Shown: positions 1 to 8,977, counted from the first letter of the stretch. The stretch is 64,000 nt of DNA from Chitinophagaceae bacterium (GCA_016786845.1 JAEUVB010000016.1:124001-188000); one strand, 5' to 3'. Numbers and translations: made by a program. The notes: generated by a model from the sequence alone, not told the origin.

Positions 1-613
1 GTTTAACATCCAGGGTAAATGAATATTGAACCGAATCTTTATATTCTAATTTGATCTGTTCAATGTCACTATAACCATATAAGATTCTTCTTTCTCTCCA
101 GTCGCTTACCGAACAGAAATATCGAACACCAACAAATGTATTTTGTAAAGGAAGCTTAACAATATAAGGTCGTTTTGCTCCTTCTTTAAGCATATAGGTA
201 CAATTGTTGGTTCCCGGATTTCGACCTACATAAAAAGTATGGGTATTCTTATCTCCGGAGTATAATTCTACTTTGGTATTATTGACGCTCATATCCGTGA
301 CCACGGCATCATGATAGGACATTGATACCGGCTGCTCGGGTTTTTGGTCGTGCATTGCCTGCAGTAAAAATTCAACAGCATCTTTACGTGCTACCATGCT
401 ATCGTTTAGTGTCCACTCCTTAGGTCCCCGGCTTAGTTTGACTTTCTGTCCCTGAGGATTTGACAAAAAGATGGTGGTAATAGCCGCCGTATCTTTAACG
501 GTAAAATTGGTTTCATCGGAACCGAAAGGACTGCTATCGCCTTTAAACACAAACACATAAGCCAATACACAGAGCAGTAGTAAGACTGCAACATAAATCA
601 GTGTTTTCTTCAT
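1..613 (-). CDS. DUF4340-like membrane-anchored protein (partial, 3' end outside window)
   Basis: The gene reads leftward off the window edge, so only about 204 codons are visible. The start ATG at 613 gives MKKTLIYVAVLLLLC, a single N-terminal hydrophobic helix (about residues 4-22) that would anchor the protein in the inner membrane. The part after it, with 'TTIFLSNPQGQKVKLSR', 'EWTLND' and 'TFYVGRNPG', reads like the DUF4340 family, short beta-rich repeats of unknown function often found beside gliding/ABC-exporter genes. That placement cannot be tested here because the downstream genes are missing. A TATTTTTG promoter box ends 6 nt before the start codon, which supports this start and suggests an almost leaderless transcript. 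Family assignment is from recalled pattern and is moderately sure. Confidence 0.6.
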   Translation of the reverse strand, partial: MKKTLIYVAVLLLLCVLAYVFVFKGDSSPFGSDETNFTVKDTAAITTIFLSNPQGQKVKLSRGPKEWTLNDSMVARKDAVEFLLQAMHDQKPEQPVSMSYHDAVVTDMSVNNTKVELYSGDKNTHTFYVGRNPGTNNCTYMLKEGAKRPYIVKLPLQNTFVGVRYFCSVSDWRERRILYGYSDIEQIKLEYKDSVQYSFTLDVK

Positions 614-619
614 AGGGGG

Positions 620-627
620 CAAAAATA
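620..627 (-). promoter_or_regulatory. -7 box TATTTTTG for the DUF4340 gene
   Basis: The minus strand reads TATTTTTG, a perfect match to the Bacteroidota -7 consensus TAnnTTTG. Only CCCCCT separates it from the ATG at 613. Confidence 0.6.
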
Positions 628-705
628 GCAGATTTGAGCTTTAAAAACTATTTCCGCATGAGACAGGATCGAGAGGATTCTGAGAAAGGGTATTAAGGCT
701 ACACA

Positions 706-2529
706 TCAATGTGGACATACTTCCATCTGCAATATCTGATCTTCAAACATTTCATGCATACCCTTTAATTCAACTTCTGCCGTATCAAGATCTGATTCAA
801 AATTTGGATTGCTTGCTCTAATAAGCTCTACATGGTTTCGATAATACGAGATGCCATCCATTAAATTACTGAAAAACCCTTTCAAATACTTTTGTTGTTT
901 GGGGTCTTCGGTATTGGATTCAATCAATTGCTCATTTAGGTATTGAATATATAATCTGATCTCTGCGATAAATACATGTGGCCGATCAGGATTGGACATG
1001 ATATTTGTTCTGCCATAAATGTGATCGGTCATCTCTTGCAGGGAAACTACCCGAGAGAAGTTGACCATATTGGGCCCGGGACAAATGGTCACTTCATGTC
1101 TGTTTTTGATAAATGTTTCGTTGTATGAAATTGCTGCAGCATTGCTGAGTCCAACGCACAAACACTCTTTGGCCAATACATCCGTGACTTGTTGCTGATA
1201 ATCTGCCTCGGAAAGATTTAAAGACTGTAGTTGCTCAATCTTTAATTTTTGATATTTTCTGGAGGCTGTGCAAATGGGCTCTGTGGTGAATTCAGTATTG
1301 TATGCGAGCAGCTTATCGGTGCATGGAGTGCCCGGTTTGCCTTCGCGAATCCGAAGTTCCTTGGCAATGCCGGATGTCGTTCCTTTGATATTATAAAAGC
1401 GAACGCCTAACGGGGAATTTCGACTCAGAACAATATCTTCTTCCTTGGCCAAAGAAAGTAAGGATAATGTATCCCGATCTACGGTGGTTGCTTCAGGGAC
1501 TAACAGAAAAGGGGATCCCCATCCGGTGCTGGAAATCGGATAATGTGTATGTAAAAATTGATCTTCCGCTGCCGTGCCAATTCCTCCCTGAACCGTCAAA
1601 CGTAATGCCGGTGCTATAGTCAATGGTTCATGCCCTTTTTTGATCCATGCTTCCTGAAACAAATCAAATAATGTATCGACCAGTCCTGGCAAATTATTTT
1701 TAAACTCTTCCAGTATGGGTCCCATCAAATAGCCTTCCGTAGCAAATGCATGTCCCCCGCAATTCAGGCCTGACTCTATTCTGAATTCACTGACCCAAAT
1801 TCCTTTTTTCGCTAAGTATTTTCCTTGAATGAATGCGGAACGATAGTCGCTCACTTTGATGACTACTTTACGTGTAAATTCTCCGTCTTCGAGTTGGTCA
1901 AAGCCTTCACATTGTTCCAGATAATTGTATAAACGCGGATTCATTCCGGCCGAGAAAATCACCGAAGCATATTTCAAATTGCTCTTCACAAATCCGCGTA
2001 AGGCTGTGACACCATCCGACCCGTCGGGAATGATTACTCCATCTTTGTCCAAATTGTTTCGGTCAGGCTTTGTCATAATATTGACATCTATTTGACCGGC
2101 CTTGAGACTGTTTCTCAATTGTCTTTCTATACTTTCCTTTACTTCCCCTTCTTCCAAATTGAGCCATTTTATATAAAGCTTTTTTAATTCGGACATCTCG
2201 GGCAACATCTCAAAATACTTTTGCAATTCCGAATGTACAACGAATGCTTCTGTTTTAAGTTTCGCCATCTGTTCATTCACTATTCGATGCACCAAATTGA
2301 GATAGTCGGTGATGCGTTTCGCCCGATAATCTGCCTCACGTGCCGAGATGGGTATATATTCAAGATTGAGCTGATGACAATAATATCTGCGCATCATTTC
2401 TAGGAGGCGGTCATCCATTAATGATATCACAGAAGAAATTCCAAATCGCGCTACTTTTATGGGAGAATCGATGGTGTAGGCCAAGCCCATAACCGGAATA
2501 TGAAATGTGTGGGGAGATAAATGTTGCAT
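706..2529 (-). CDS. Large conserved protein, possibly nitronate-monooxygenase-like TIM barrel
   Basis: No family is certain. The 607-residue protein has no signal peptide or membrane helix. Three places resemble the nitronate monooxygenase/2-nitropropane dioxygenase TIM barrel: 'HIPVMGLAYTIDSP' near residue 10 as a first strand, 'GLNCGGHAF' at 254-262 (compare that family's GGH), and 'QGGIGTA' at 314-320 followed by 'GWGSPFLLVPEA' at 336-347, which looks like the FMN-phosphate-holding strands. That family is normally 320-370 residues; here a long helical insertion follows the first strand and about 250 residues follow the barrel, with cysteines in 'GTPCTDK' and 'EPICTAS'. A flavin-dependent oxidoreductase is inference and the substrate is unknown. 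The gene stands alone; its promoter candidate is at 2621-2628. Confidence 0.6.
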   Translation of the reverse strand: MQHLSPHTFHIPVMGLAYTIDSPIKVARFGISSVISLMDDRLLEMMRRYYCHQLNLEYIPISAREADYRAKRITDYLNLVHRIVNEQMAKLKTEAFVVHSELQKYFEMLPEMSELKKLYIKWLNLEEGEVKESIERQLRNSLKAGQIDVNIMTKPDRNNLDKDGVIIPDGSDGVTALRGFVKSNLKYASVIFSAGMNPRLYNYLEQCEGFDQLEDGEFTRKVVIKVSDYRSAFIQGKYLAKKGIWVSEFRIESGLNCGGHAFATEGYLMGPILEEFKNNLPGLVDTLFDLFQEAWIKKGHEPLTIAPALRLTVQGGIGTAAEDQFLHTHYPISSTGWGSPFLLVPEATTVDRDTLSLLSLAKEEDIVLSRNSPLGVRFYNIKGTTSGIAKELRIREGKPGTPCTDKLLAYNTEFTTEPICTASRKYQKLKIEQLQSLNLSEADYQQQVTDVLAKECLCVGLSNAAAISYNETFIKNRHEVTICPGPNMVNFSRVVSLQEMTDHIYGRTNIMSNPDRPHVFIAEIRLYIQYLNEQLIESNTEDPKQQKYLKGFFSNLMDGISYYRNHVELIRASNPNFESDLDTAEVELKGMHEMFEDQILQMEVCPH

Positions 2530-2620
2530 AAGTATAATATTGGGGTCTTACAACCGAGATGAATTTCCGGACAAGTACTTATTTTGAATCCTTCGGGTTT
2601 CCATTCAGTATCCAAAAGAG

Positions 2621-2628
2621 CAAAGTTA
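2621..2628 (-). promoter_or_regulatory. -7 box TAACTTTG for the 607-residue protein gene
   Basis: The minus strand reads TAACTTTG, a perfect TAnnTTTG match, about 90 nt upstream of the ATG at 2529. Confidence 0.4.
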
Positions 2629-2767
2629 ATCTTATATGGACAATTTTATCCTATTTAAATGTAAAGTACAAAGCAGGCTTAAGATTTCAAAAAATGGAAG
2701 TATAAATTCTCTGCAAAAAGGATTTGAAACAGGCTATGGGCGGGCTTTTCTTTTAGGCTTAAACCCC

Positions 2768-2775
2768 TATCTTTG
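2768..2775 (+). promoter_or_regulatory. -7 box TATCTTTG for valS
   Basis: TATCTTTG matches TAnnTTTG perfectly and ends 6 nt before the valS ATG at 2782. The transcript should begin at or within a few bases of the start codon. It also argues against an upstream TTG start at 2773, which lies inside the box. Confidence 0.65.
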
Positions 2776-2781
2776 CGCCCT

Positions 2782-5409
2782 ATGGAACTCGCCAAGAATT
2801 ATACCCCGCAAGAAGTGGAACCCAAATGGTACGAACATTGGGTCAATCGCGGATACTTTAGCTCCAAGCCCGATCAGCGGGATGCCTATACGATTGTTAT
2901 ACCGCCACCCAATGTGACCGGTGTATTACATATGGGACATGCACTGAATAATTCAGTGCAGGATGTACTGATTCGCTATGCGCGATTGAAGGGGTACAAT
3001 ACCTGTTGGGTGCCCGGTACAGATCATGCCTCCATTGCTACGGAAGCAAAAGTAGTGGCTATGCTTCGCGAACAAGGGATCGATAAAAATAGCCTCAGCC
3101 GTGAAGAATTTTTGAAATATGCCTGGGAGTGGAAGGAAAAATATGGCGGAATTATTTTGCAGCAGTTGAAAAAACTGGGCTGCTCTTTAGATTGGGATCG
3201 CACGGCCTTTACCATGGATCCGGATTACTATAAAGCCGTCATCGATGTCTTTCTGGATCTGCACAAAAAAGGACATATTTTTCGCGGTGTTAAAATGATC
3301 AATTGGGATCCAAAAGCCAAGACTGCACTGAGCGATGAAGAAGTGATACATAAAGAAGTCAATAGTAAACTGGTATATATCCGTTATTTTCTGGAAGAAC
3401 AAGGACAGCCGGGAGCCAACAGCATTGTGGTGGCCACAGTTCGTCCCGAAACAATACTGGGCGATGCAGCAGTTTGTGTGCATCCTGATGACGAACGATA
3501 TAAGCATCTGGTAGGAACCTATTGTTATGTGCCTTTACTCAACAGACGCATTCCCATTATTGCAGATGACTATATCGATATCGAATTTGGGACCGGCTGT
3601 CTGAAAGTAACCCCGGCCCACGACATCAATGATTATAATTTAGGACTCAAGCATAAGCTTCCGATTATCGACACCCTCAATGAAGATGGCACCCTGAGCG
3701 AAGCAGCAGTTTTGTATGTCGGCCAGGATCGTTTTGATGTCCGTAAACAAATAGTTGTTGATTTGCAAGCAGCCGGACATATTGAGAAAATTGAAGACTA
3801 TACCAATCAAGTAGGATTTAGCGAGCGGACCGATGTGGTAATTGAACCACGCTTATCGATGCAATGGTGGTGCCGTATGGAGACTATGGCCAAACCGGCA
3901 CTGGATGTGGTGATGAATGATGAAATCCGTTTTTATCCTGCCAAATTCAAGAATACCTATCGCCATTGGATGGAGAACATCAAAGATTGGTGCATCAGTC
4001 GTCAGCTTCGCTGGGGGCATCGCATTCCGGCATGGTATGACGGAGAAGGAAATGTAGTGGTAGCAGCCAATGAAACAGAAGCGCATTTAGCCTATCAGAA
4101 AGAACATGGCAAAGAGGCCCATCTGACTCAAGACAGCGATGTATTGGATACCTGGTTTTCGTCCTGGCTCTGGCCCATGGAGGTGTTTGGCTGGAATAAA
4201 AATCCGGATAATGACGAACTCAAATATTATTATCCCACCGCCACTTTGGTTACGGCCCCTGAGATTATTTTCTTTTGGGTAGCCCGTATGATTATGGCCG
4301 GATTGGAATATCGAAAAGAGATTCCTTTCAAACAAGTATATTTTACCGGTATTGTTCGGGATAAACAAGGTCGGAAAATGAGTAAATCCTTAGGTAATTC
4401 GCCCGACCTGCTTCAGCTCATAGATCAATATGGAGCCGATGCAGTCCGCTTCGGAGTGCTCATTTCTTCTCCCGCAGGAAATGATCTTTTATTTGATGAA
4501 GGTGGATTGGACCAAGGCCGTTTGTTTGGCAATAAATTATGGAATGCATTAAAGCTTCTCCATATTTTCAATCAGAAAGAAAAATCCGCGGATGTCAGCG
4601 ATCAAGCATCATTTCCGGGACTTTGGTTTGAAGCCCGACTGAATGAAGTGAAAGGACTTGTGGAAGCTGATATCAAAGAATTTAAATTGAGTGAGGCGCT
4701 GAAGAAAATCTATTCTCTGATATGGGATGATTTTTGCAGTTGGTATCTTGAATGGATTAAAACGGCACCCGACCAAGCGATTCCGTCTAAAACGATAGAG
4801 CAAGCCATGAAGCATTTTGAGGAATTATTGAAATTGCTCCATCCGTTTATGCCTTTTCTCACCGAAGAACTATATGCTCATCTTCAGGTACGAAATGCAG
4901 GGGACGATCTCGCCTCTGGTGCCATGTCAAATTCAGAAACCCCTGATGAGGCTATTTTGAAGCAAGGCGATCTGCTTAAATTGATGATCACCGCTATACG
5001 TGACATGAAGGTGAAGCAAAATTTAAAACCTAAAGATGCCATCACTTTATTTTTACCTGAAGCCTATGCCGTGCAACTTCGGGCCATAGAGGATGTGCTT
5101 GCCCGTCAAAGTTTCGCCACTGAAATTCAATATACTTCAGAACCGATTCAGGGGGGGATTACCTTTGTCGTAGATAAACTTCATTGTTATTTTACCACAG
5201 AAAAGGAAATTGATCAAACTCAACAAACGGAACAATTGAAAAAAGATCTGGCCTATCTTCAGGGTTTCCTGCTCAGTCTGGAAAAAAAGTTGGGTAACGA
5301 AAAATTTATGGCCAATGCCAAACCGGAAGTTGTTGAGAATGAGTTAAAGAAGAAAAATGATGCCCTTGAAAAAATCAGAATCATAGAAGAAAGTCTTACA
5401 TTGCTTTAG
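2782..5409 (+). CDS. valS: Valine--tRNA ligase
   Basis: This cytoplasmic class Ia aminoacyl-tRNA synthetase charges tRNA-Val with valine and edits misacylated threonine. The 875-residue length is usual for bacterial ValRS. The HIGH motif is in 'PPPNVTGVLHMGHALN' near residue 45, and the KMSKS motif is in 'GRKMSKSLGNS' near residue 535. The editing domain lies between them, an anticodon-binding helical domain follows, and a C-terminal coiled coil ('LKKDLAYLQGFLLSLEKKLG') that ValRS uses to hold tRNA closes the protein. I chose ATG 2782 over an in-frame TTG at 2773 because the TTG lies inside the promoter box TATCTTTG. A small exported-protein gene begins 3-12 bp after the stop and is probably co-transcribed. 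Confidence 0.97.
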   Translation: MELAKNYTPQEVEPKWYEHWVNRGYFSSKPDQRDAYTIVIPPPNVTGVLHMGHALNNSVQDVLIRYARLKGYNTCWVPGTDHASIATEAKVVAMLREQGIDKNSLSREEFLKYAWEWKEKYGGIILQQLKKLGCSLDWDRTAFTMDPDYYKAVIDVFLDLHKKGHIFRGVKMINWDPKAKTALSDEEVIHKEVNSKLVYIRYFLEEQGQPGANSIVVATVRPETILGDAAVCVHPDDERYKHLVGTYCYVPLLNRRIPIIADDYIDIEFGTGCLKVTPAHDINDYNLGLKHKLPIIDTLNEDGTLSEAAVLYVGQDRFDVRKQIVVDLQAAGHIEKIEDYTNQVGFSERTDVVIEPRLSMQWWCRMETMAKPALDVVMNDEIRFYPAKFKNTYRHWMENIKDWCISRQLRWGHRIPAWYDGEGNVVVAANETEAHLAYQKEHGKEAHLTQDSDVLDTWFSSWLWPMEVFGWNKNPDNDELKYYYPTATLVTAPEIIFFWVARMIMAGLEYRKEIPFKQVYFTGIVRDKQGRKMSKSLGNSPDLLQLIDQYGADAVRFGVLISSPAGNDLLFDEGGLDQGRLFGNKLWNALKLLHIFNQKEKSADVSDQASFPGLWFEARLNEVKGLVEADIKEFKLSEALKKIYSLIWDDFCSWYLEWIKTAPDQAIPSKTIEQAMKHFEELLKLLHPFMPFLTEELYAHLQVRNAGDDLASGAMSNSETPDEAILKQGDLLKLMITAIRDMKVKQNLKPKDAITLFLPEAYAVQLRAIEDVLARQSFATEIQYTSEPIQGGITFVVDKLHCYFTTEKEIDQTQQTEQLKKDLAYLQGFLLSLEKKLGNEKFMANAKPEVVENELKKKNDALEKIRIIEESLTLL

Positions 5410-5421
5410 AAAATGATATTT

Positions 5422-5883
5422 ATGAAAGGAAAAGCATTGATATTAACCTTAGCGGTCTTAGCGATATTGACCCAATCTTTTATTCTTGAAGATCAACAAG
5501 GATCTGCCTCGGGAAGTAAGTTCCGCTTTAAAGCTTTCCTGGGTTGTAGTAGCGACACCTCATTTGTTAATAAAGAAAGATTTGATCAACTCGCAGTGCT
5601 TCCGCTTTGTGCCAAAGACAGTAACAACACGGTTTTTAAAATTGTGAGCTTCGATATTACTTATGCGGAAAGAGGTTTATATCAGGATTCTACCGGATTG
5701 CCCATCGTTTTTACAGATTATTCAAACGTCAGTTGCACCGGCGATACCATTCCTTCTCGTTGGATCAATATTTTCAAAGAACGCGGGTATCGTGGCGATA
5801 CCATTATGTTTGACCGAATACTTGTAAGAACGTCTGAAAATAAAACACAGATGTGTAAAGCCATGAGGGTTATCCTTCGTTAA
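5422..5883 (+). CDS. Small exported protein with GldM C-terminal-like domain
   Basis: The protein has 153 residues from ATG 5422 (an in-frame ATG at 5413 adds three). It starts with a signal peptide, 'MKGKALILTLAVLAILTQSF'. The second half, 'FKIVSFDITYAERGLY' then 'IVFTDYSNVSC' and 'GDTIMFDRILV', follows the strand pattern I know from the C-terminal Ig-like domain of the gliding/type IX secretion protein GldM. GldM itself is about 500 residues with an N-terminal membrane helix and works with GldL, neither of which is present, so this would be a stand-alone domain. Four to five cysteines could form disulfides outside the cytoplasm. The gene follows valS almost without a gap, so it has no visible promoter of its own. 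The function is unknown and the domain match is tentative. Confidence 0.6.
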   Translation: MKGKALILTLAVLAILTQSFILEDQQGSASGSKFRFKAFLGCSSDTSFVNKERFDQLAVLPLCAKDSNNTVFKIVSFDITYAERGLYQDSTGLPIVFTDYSNVSCTGDTIPSRWINIFKERGYRGDTIMFDRILVRTSENKTQMCKAMRVILR

Positions 5884-5913
5884 AGAGACTATTAAAATCT
5901 ACCCATCAGCTTA

Positions 5914-5921
5914 TATATTTG
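5914..5921 (+). promoter_or_regulatory. -7 box TATATTTG for the YkgJ-family gene
   Basis: TATATTTG matches TAnnTTTG and ends 15 nt before the ATG at 5937. It excludes an in-frame TTG at 5919 as the start. Confidence 0.55.
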
Positions 5922-5936
5922 CAGCTTTCACAAACT

Positions 5937-6452
5937 ATGGCCAGCAATCTACTATCCTCTTTCAAACGAGCTCTTCCCCATAAAAGAAAGGAGCTTCGTG
6001 CCTTCCTGAAAAAGTTTGACAAAAAATTTATTCCGGGTATTAAAAAGTATGTAGACCCGGCGGATGCAGAGACGTGGGCCGAAACAGATTGTCTGTCTTG
6101 TGCCAATTGCTGCAAAGTAATGACGCCAACCTTTACCAAAGCTGATTTAAAAAGAATCAGTGCTCATCTGGGCATGACGGAGTCAGCCTTTTATGATCGA
6201 TGGCTGGAAACCGATAAAGACAATGGAGATAAAGTCAACCGGATTCAACCTTGCCAATTTCTGGATCTCAAAACGAATATGTGTAATATTTATGAAGTAA
6301 GGCCTGAAGATTGTGCTAAATTTCCGCACTTCAAACGTACGCCGTTTGCAGACTTCAATCATATTCATACACAGAATATTGAATATTGTCCAGCTACATT
6401 TAAGTTTATTACCCGCATGAAGGAAAAAATTGAACGGGACTATGAATGGTAA
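5937..6452 (+). CDS. YkgJ-family cysteine cluster protein
   Basis: The protein has 171 residues from ATG 5937. It carries the hallmark CxxCxxCC-type cluster, 'DCLSCANCCKVM' near residue 50, and then 'CQFLDLKTNMCNIYEVRPEDCAKFPH' with further cysteines, which matches the YkgJ/CxxCxxCC family (presumed zinc or iron-sulfur binding, cytoplasmic, exact role unknown). A basic N-terminus rich in Lys and Arg precedes the cluster. It has its own promoter box at 5914-5921. Its 3' end overlaps the converging alpha/beta-hydrolase gene by 13 bp. Confidence 0.85.
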   Translation: MASNLLSSFKRALPHKRKELRAFLKKFDKKFIPGIKKYVDPADAETWAETDCLSCANCCKVMTPTFTKADLKRISAHLGMTESAFYDRWLETDKDNGDKVNRIQPCQFLDLKTNMCNIYEVRPEDCAKFPHFKRTPFADFNHIHTQNIEYCPATFKFITRMKEKIERDYEW

Positions 6453-7102
6453 CCCATTCGTTCTAATTCTTTCAGTAGAATTTCATTGATTTGGCGGGCA
6501 TGTGTAATGACCATGAAATGTCCACCTTTTGCAATCATATAATCAGGTTTACAAAAGCGTATTGGAAAAAGCTTGTCGGCATCACCATGGAGATGGATCA
6601 AATTCACCGGTTTTTTTTCTTGTGACCAGTTCACGATTTGATCCATTGACCAACGTAAATAGGTCGAAGATGTTTTATGCATCATTTCGGTGAGATAGTT
6701 TTTCATACGAGTTGAGGTCACCCCAAAAAACCAAAACAGAATGTTCGGATCCTGCTTCAATTTTTCTACCGTACCTAAATGATGAATTCTCGCCTTACCC
6801 ATCGCTTTCAAATACCAGGGCAATTCACTCCGATTCGAGACACTGGAGATGATAAATATTTTTTCGGCCGGATATCGTTTTGCAATCTCTATGGCGACAA
6901 TCCCTCCGAAGGATAATCCAATCAGTACGAAAGGTTTTGATTGATCAATAGTAGCTGCCATCCGTTCGGCATATTCATTCAACGTTTCATTTTCCAAGGG
7001 TTCAATCCAATCCAGAAAATACCGAGTGTAGGATTCATTCAGCAATATCTTGTCAAATGCTCTGCGATCGGCCCCTAATCCACTGATGAAATAAGCATTC
7101 AT
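6440..7102 (-). CDS. Alpha/beta hydrolase
   Basis: The 220-residue protein is a compact alpha/beta hydrolase without a signal peptide. The nucleophile elbow is 'IGLSFGGIVA' near residue 64, the acid is probably in 'HLHGDADKLFP', and the catalytic histidine is in 'KGGHFMVI' near the C-terminus. The oxyanion region near the N-terminus reads 'FISGLGADRRAF'. The substrate cannot be told from sequence. Its ATG overlaps the stop of the upstream feoA-like gene in a 4-bp ATGA arrangement, so the two are translationally coupled, which is an odd partner for FeoA. Confidence 0.85.
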   Translation of the reverse strand: MNAYFISGLGADRRAFDKILLNESYTRYFLDWIEPLENETLNEYAERMAATIDQSKPFVLIGLSFGGIVAIEIAKRYPAEKIFIISSVSNRSELPWYLKAMGKARIHHLGTVEKLKQDPNILFWFFGVTSTRMKNYLTEMMHKTSSTYLRWSMDQIVNWSQEKKPVNLIHLHGDADKLFPIRFCKPDYMIAKGGHFMVITHARQINEILLKELERMGYHS

Positions 7103-7344
7103 GATTTCTTTGTTTCAATCATTTCTACCATGATATGTTCTGCTTCATCCTTCCGCATACTCAGTTGATAACCTGAAACATTGATGGCAATCGGGTCACC
7201 AAGGGGTGCAGTCAATTCCACCGAAATTTCTTCTTCGGGTATGCATCCCATTTCGAGTAATTTCACATACAGCTCGGTTTCTCCAAAACTTTTTATGATG
7301 GCTTTTTGCTTGTAGGGAAGTTCGGTTAATTTGATGATCTTCAT
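7099..7344 (-). CDS. feoA: FeoA-family SH3-like protein
   Basis: The 81-residue protein matches stand-alone FeoA: 'KIIKLTELPYKQKAIIKSFG', 'LLEMGCIPEEEISVE', 'APLGDPIAINVSGYQLSMRKDEAEHI' is the family's 'L.eMG..pG..v......P.gdPi...v.g..lslr..eA..I' pattern. FeoA normally assists the ferrous iron transporter FeoB. No feoB is next to it; the downstream partner is an alpha/beta hydrolase that overlaps it by 4 bp. It may serve a distant FeoB or another role. A TACATTTG box at 7405-7412 gives a leader of about 55-60 nt. Confidence 0.85.
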   Translation of the reverse strand: MKIIKLTELPYKQKAIIKSFGETELYVKLLEMGCIPEEEISVELTAPLGDPIAINVSGYQLSMRKDEAEHIMVEMIETKKS

Positions 7345-7404
7345 GAATATTGGCCCGCGTCTTTAAGCTTACCCGGGGATTGATATATAGGTGTTGTACG
7401 AATG

Positions 7405-7412
7405 CAAATGTA
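7405..7412 (-). promoter_or_regulatory. -7 box TACATTTG for feoA and the hydrolase
   Basis: The minus strand reads TACATTTG directly after the hutH stop codon, so feoA can be transcribed independently of hutH. Confidence 0.5.
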
Positions 7413-8894
7413 CTATGGATTCAAGTCATATTGCTGAATAAATCGGATGGTTTGCATGATATCCATATGGATGATCCGATCCTTTTCAATGAAGCTTACT
7501 TTTTCGCGATAGGCAGACAATATTTTTTCAAGTATGGGCGATGATTTTTTGGGTCTTCTGAATTCAACGGCTTGTGCGGCATTCAGCAACTCAATGGCCA
7601 ATACACGCTCTGTATTGTTTACCACTTCATATAATTTTGTCGCTGCATTCGCACCCATACTCACATGGTCTTCTTGCCCATTACTGCTCACGATACTGTC
7701 AACGCTGGCAGGTGTACATAGTTGTTTGTTTTTGCTGACAATGGATGCTGCTGTATATTGAGCAATCATCAAACCGCTGTCCAATCCTGCACTTTTTACT
7801 AAAAATGGTGGCAAACCCCTTTGTCCACTGATGAGCAGATAGGTACGACGCTCCGAAATATTGGCGATTTCCGCGATGGCAATTGCCAGATAATCTAAAT
7901 TAATTGCCAGGGGTTGTCCATGAAAATTTCCACCGCTTAATATGAGATCTTCATCCGGAAAGATGAGTGGATTATCTGTAACGGCATTGATTTCATATTC
8001 TACAATTTTTTCAACATGAGCCACCGCATCACGCGTGGCACCATGTACTTGGGGTATGCAACGAAAACTGTACGGGTCCTGAACTTGTGCCTTATATCCA
8101 TTTGCCATTTCGCTATCTGCCAATAAGCGTTTCATATTCTGAGCCACTTCAATTTGCCCCTGATGTTTACGTATCGTATGAATACCATCAGTAAATGGCT
8201 CCGTAGTAGCATCAAATCCCTCAAACGAGAGTGCAGCAATCAAGTCAGCCCATTGCAGGAGTTTTTTAATTTTTAGTAGGCACCATACCGCATAGCTACT
8301 CATAAACTGTGTTCCATTGAGCAGGGCCAATCCTTCTTTACTTTGCAATTTAAGAGGAGGGAAATTTAATGTTGAAGCATTCTTTTTTTCTCCCTGAGCA
8401 TAAACCTCACCACGATTCAACAAGGGAAGACTCAGATGGGCCAATGGGGCAAGATCGCCACTGGCACCGAGTGAACCGAGCTGATAGACCACCGGCAAAA
8501 TGTCTTGATTGTAAAATTCGATCAAGCGTTCAATCACTTCCATGCTGATTCCGCTATGGCCATAAGTGAAATTCTTGATTTTAAGAAACAGCATGATTTT
8601 AACTATTTCCGGTGGAACTTCATCCCCCAATCCGCAGGCATGACTCAATACCAGATTTTCTTGCAATTGTTCTATATCATCAGATGAAATTTTCACATTG
8701 CATAAAGACCCAAAACCGGTGTTGATACCATAATAGGTTTTATCCGGCTCTTGCATTTTACGATCCAGATATTCTCTGCATTTTTTAATATTCCGGACGG
8801 CCGATGGATCTAAACTGACGATTTGATTCAGAATGGGCTCCATGTCATGTAGCTTCAAATGGGATACTCCCAATGTGTAATTTGTCATCTTCAT
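7413..8894 (-). CDS. hutH: Histidine ammonia-lyase
   Basis: The enzyme removes ammonia from L-histidine to give urocanate. The protein is 493 residues from ATG 8894; an in-frame ATG at 8942 would add 16 residues. 'GSLGASGDLAPLAH' holds the Ala-Ser-Gly that cyclises to the MIO electrophile. 'YGINTGFGSL' is the lid tyrosine region. The Ser-His of 'LVLSHACG' and the Glu of 'NGQEDHVSMG' are the residues typical of histidine lyases rather than tyrosine or phenylalanine lyases, so I prefer histidine as substrate. Start 8894 is favoured by a near-consensus box TATATTCG at 8907-8914. No hutU, hutI or hutG is nearby, so the rest of the pathway, if present, lies elsewhere. Confidence 0.92.
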   Translation of the reverse strand: MKMTNYTLGVSHLKLHDMEPILNQIVSLDPSAVRNIKKCREYLDRKMQEPDKTYYGINTGFGSLCNVKISSDDIEQLQENLVLSHACGLGDEVPPEIVKIMLFLKIKNFTYGHSGISMEVIERLIEFYNQDILPVVYQLGSLGASGDLAPLAHLSLPLLNRGEVYAQGEKKNASTLNFPPLKLQSKEGLALLNGTQFMSSYAVWCLLKIKKLLQWADLIAALSFEGFDATTEPFTDGIHTIRKHQGQIEVAQNMKRLLADSEMANGYKAQVQDPYSFRCIPQVHGATRDAVAHVEKIVEYEINAVTDNPLIFPDEDLILSGGNFHGQPLAINLDYLAIAIAEIANISERRTYLLISGQRGLPPFLVKSAGLDSGLMIAQYTAASIVSKNKQLCTPASVDSIVSSNGQEDHVSMGANAATKLYEVVNNTERVLAIELLNAAQAVEFRRPKKSSPILEKILSAYREKVSFIEKDRIIHMDIMQTIRFIQQYDLNP

Positions 8895-8977
8895 GTATTC
8901 AAAGTGCGAATATACTATTTGAGACTGCTTTGATGGCCGCATAAAGTGATGAATGAAAAATTTTGAAGCAAAAAAAT

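Noticed and set aside
2636..2917. 93-residue plus-strand open frame before valS
   Set aside because: It overlaps the valS promoter and first codons in another frame, and its composition is not protein-like.
7413..8894. Tyrosine ammonia-lyase of a flexirubin-type pigment cluster
   Set aside because: The Ser-His of 'LVLSHACG' and the Glu of 'GQEDHVSMG' fit histidine lyases, and no pigment genes are near.
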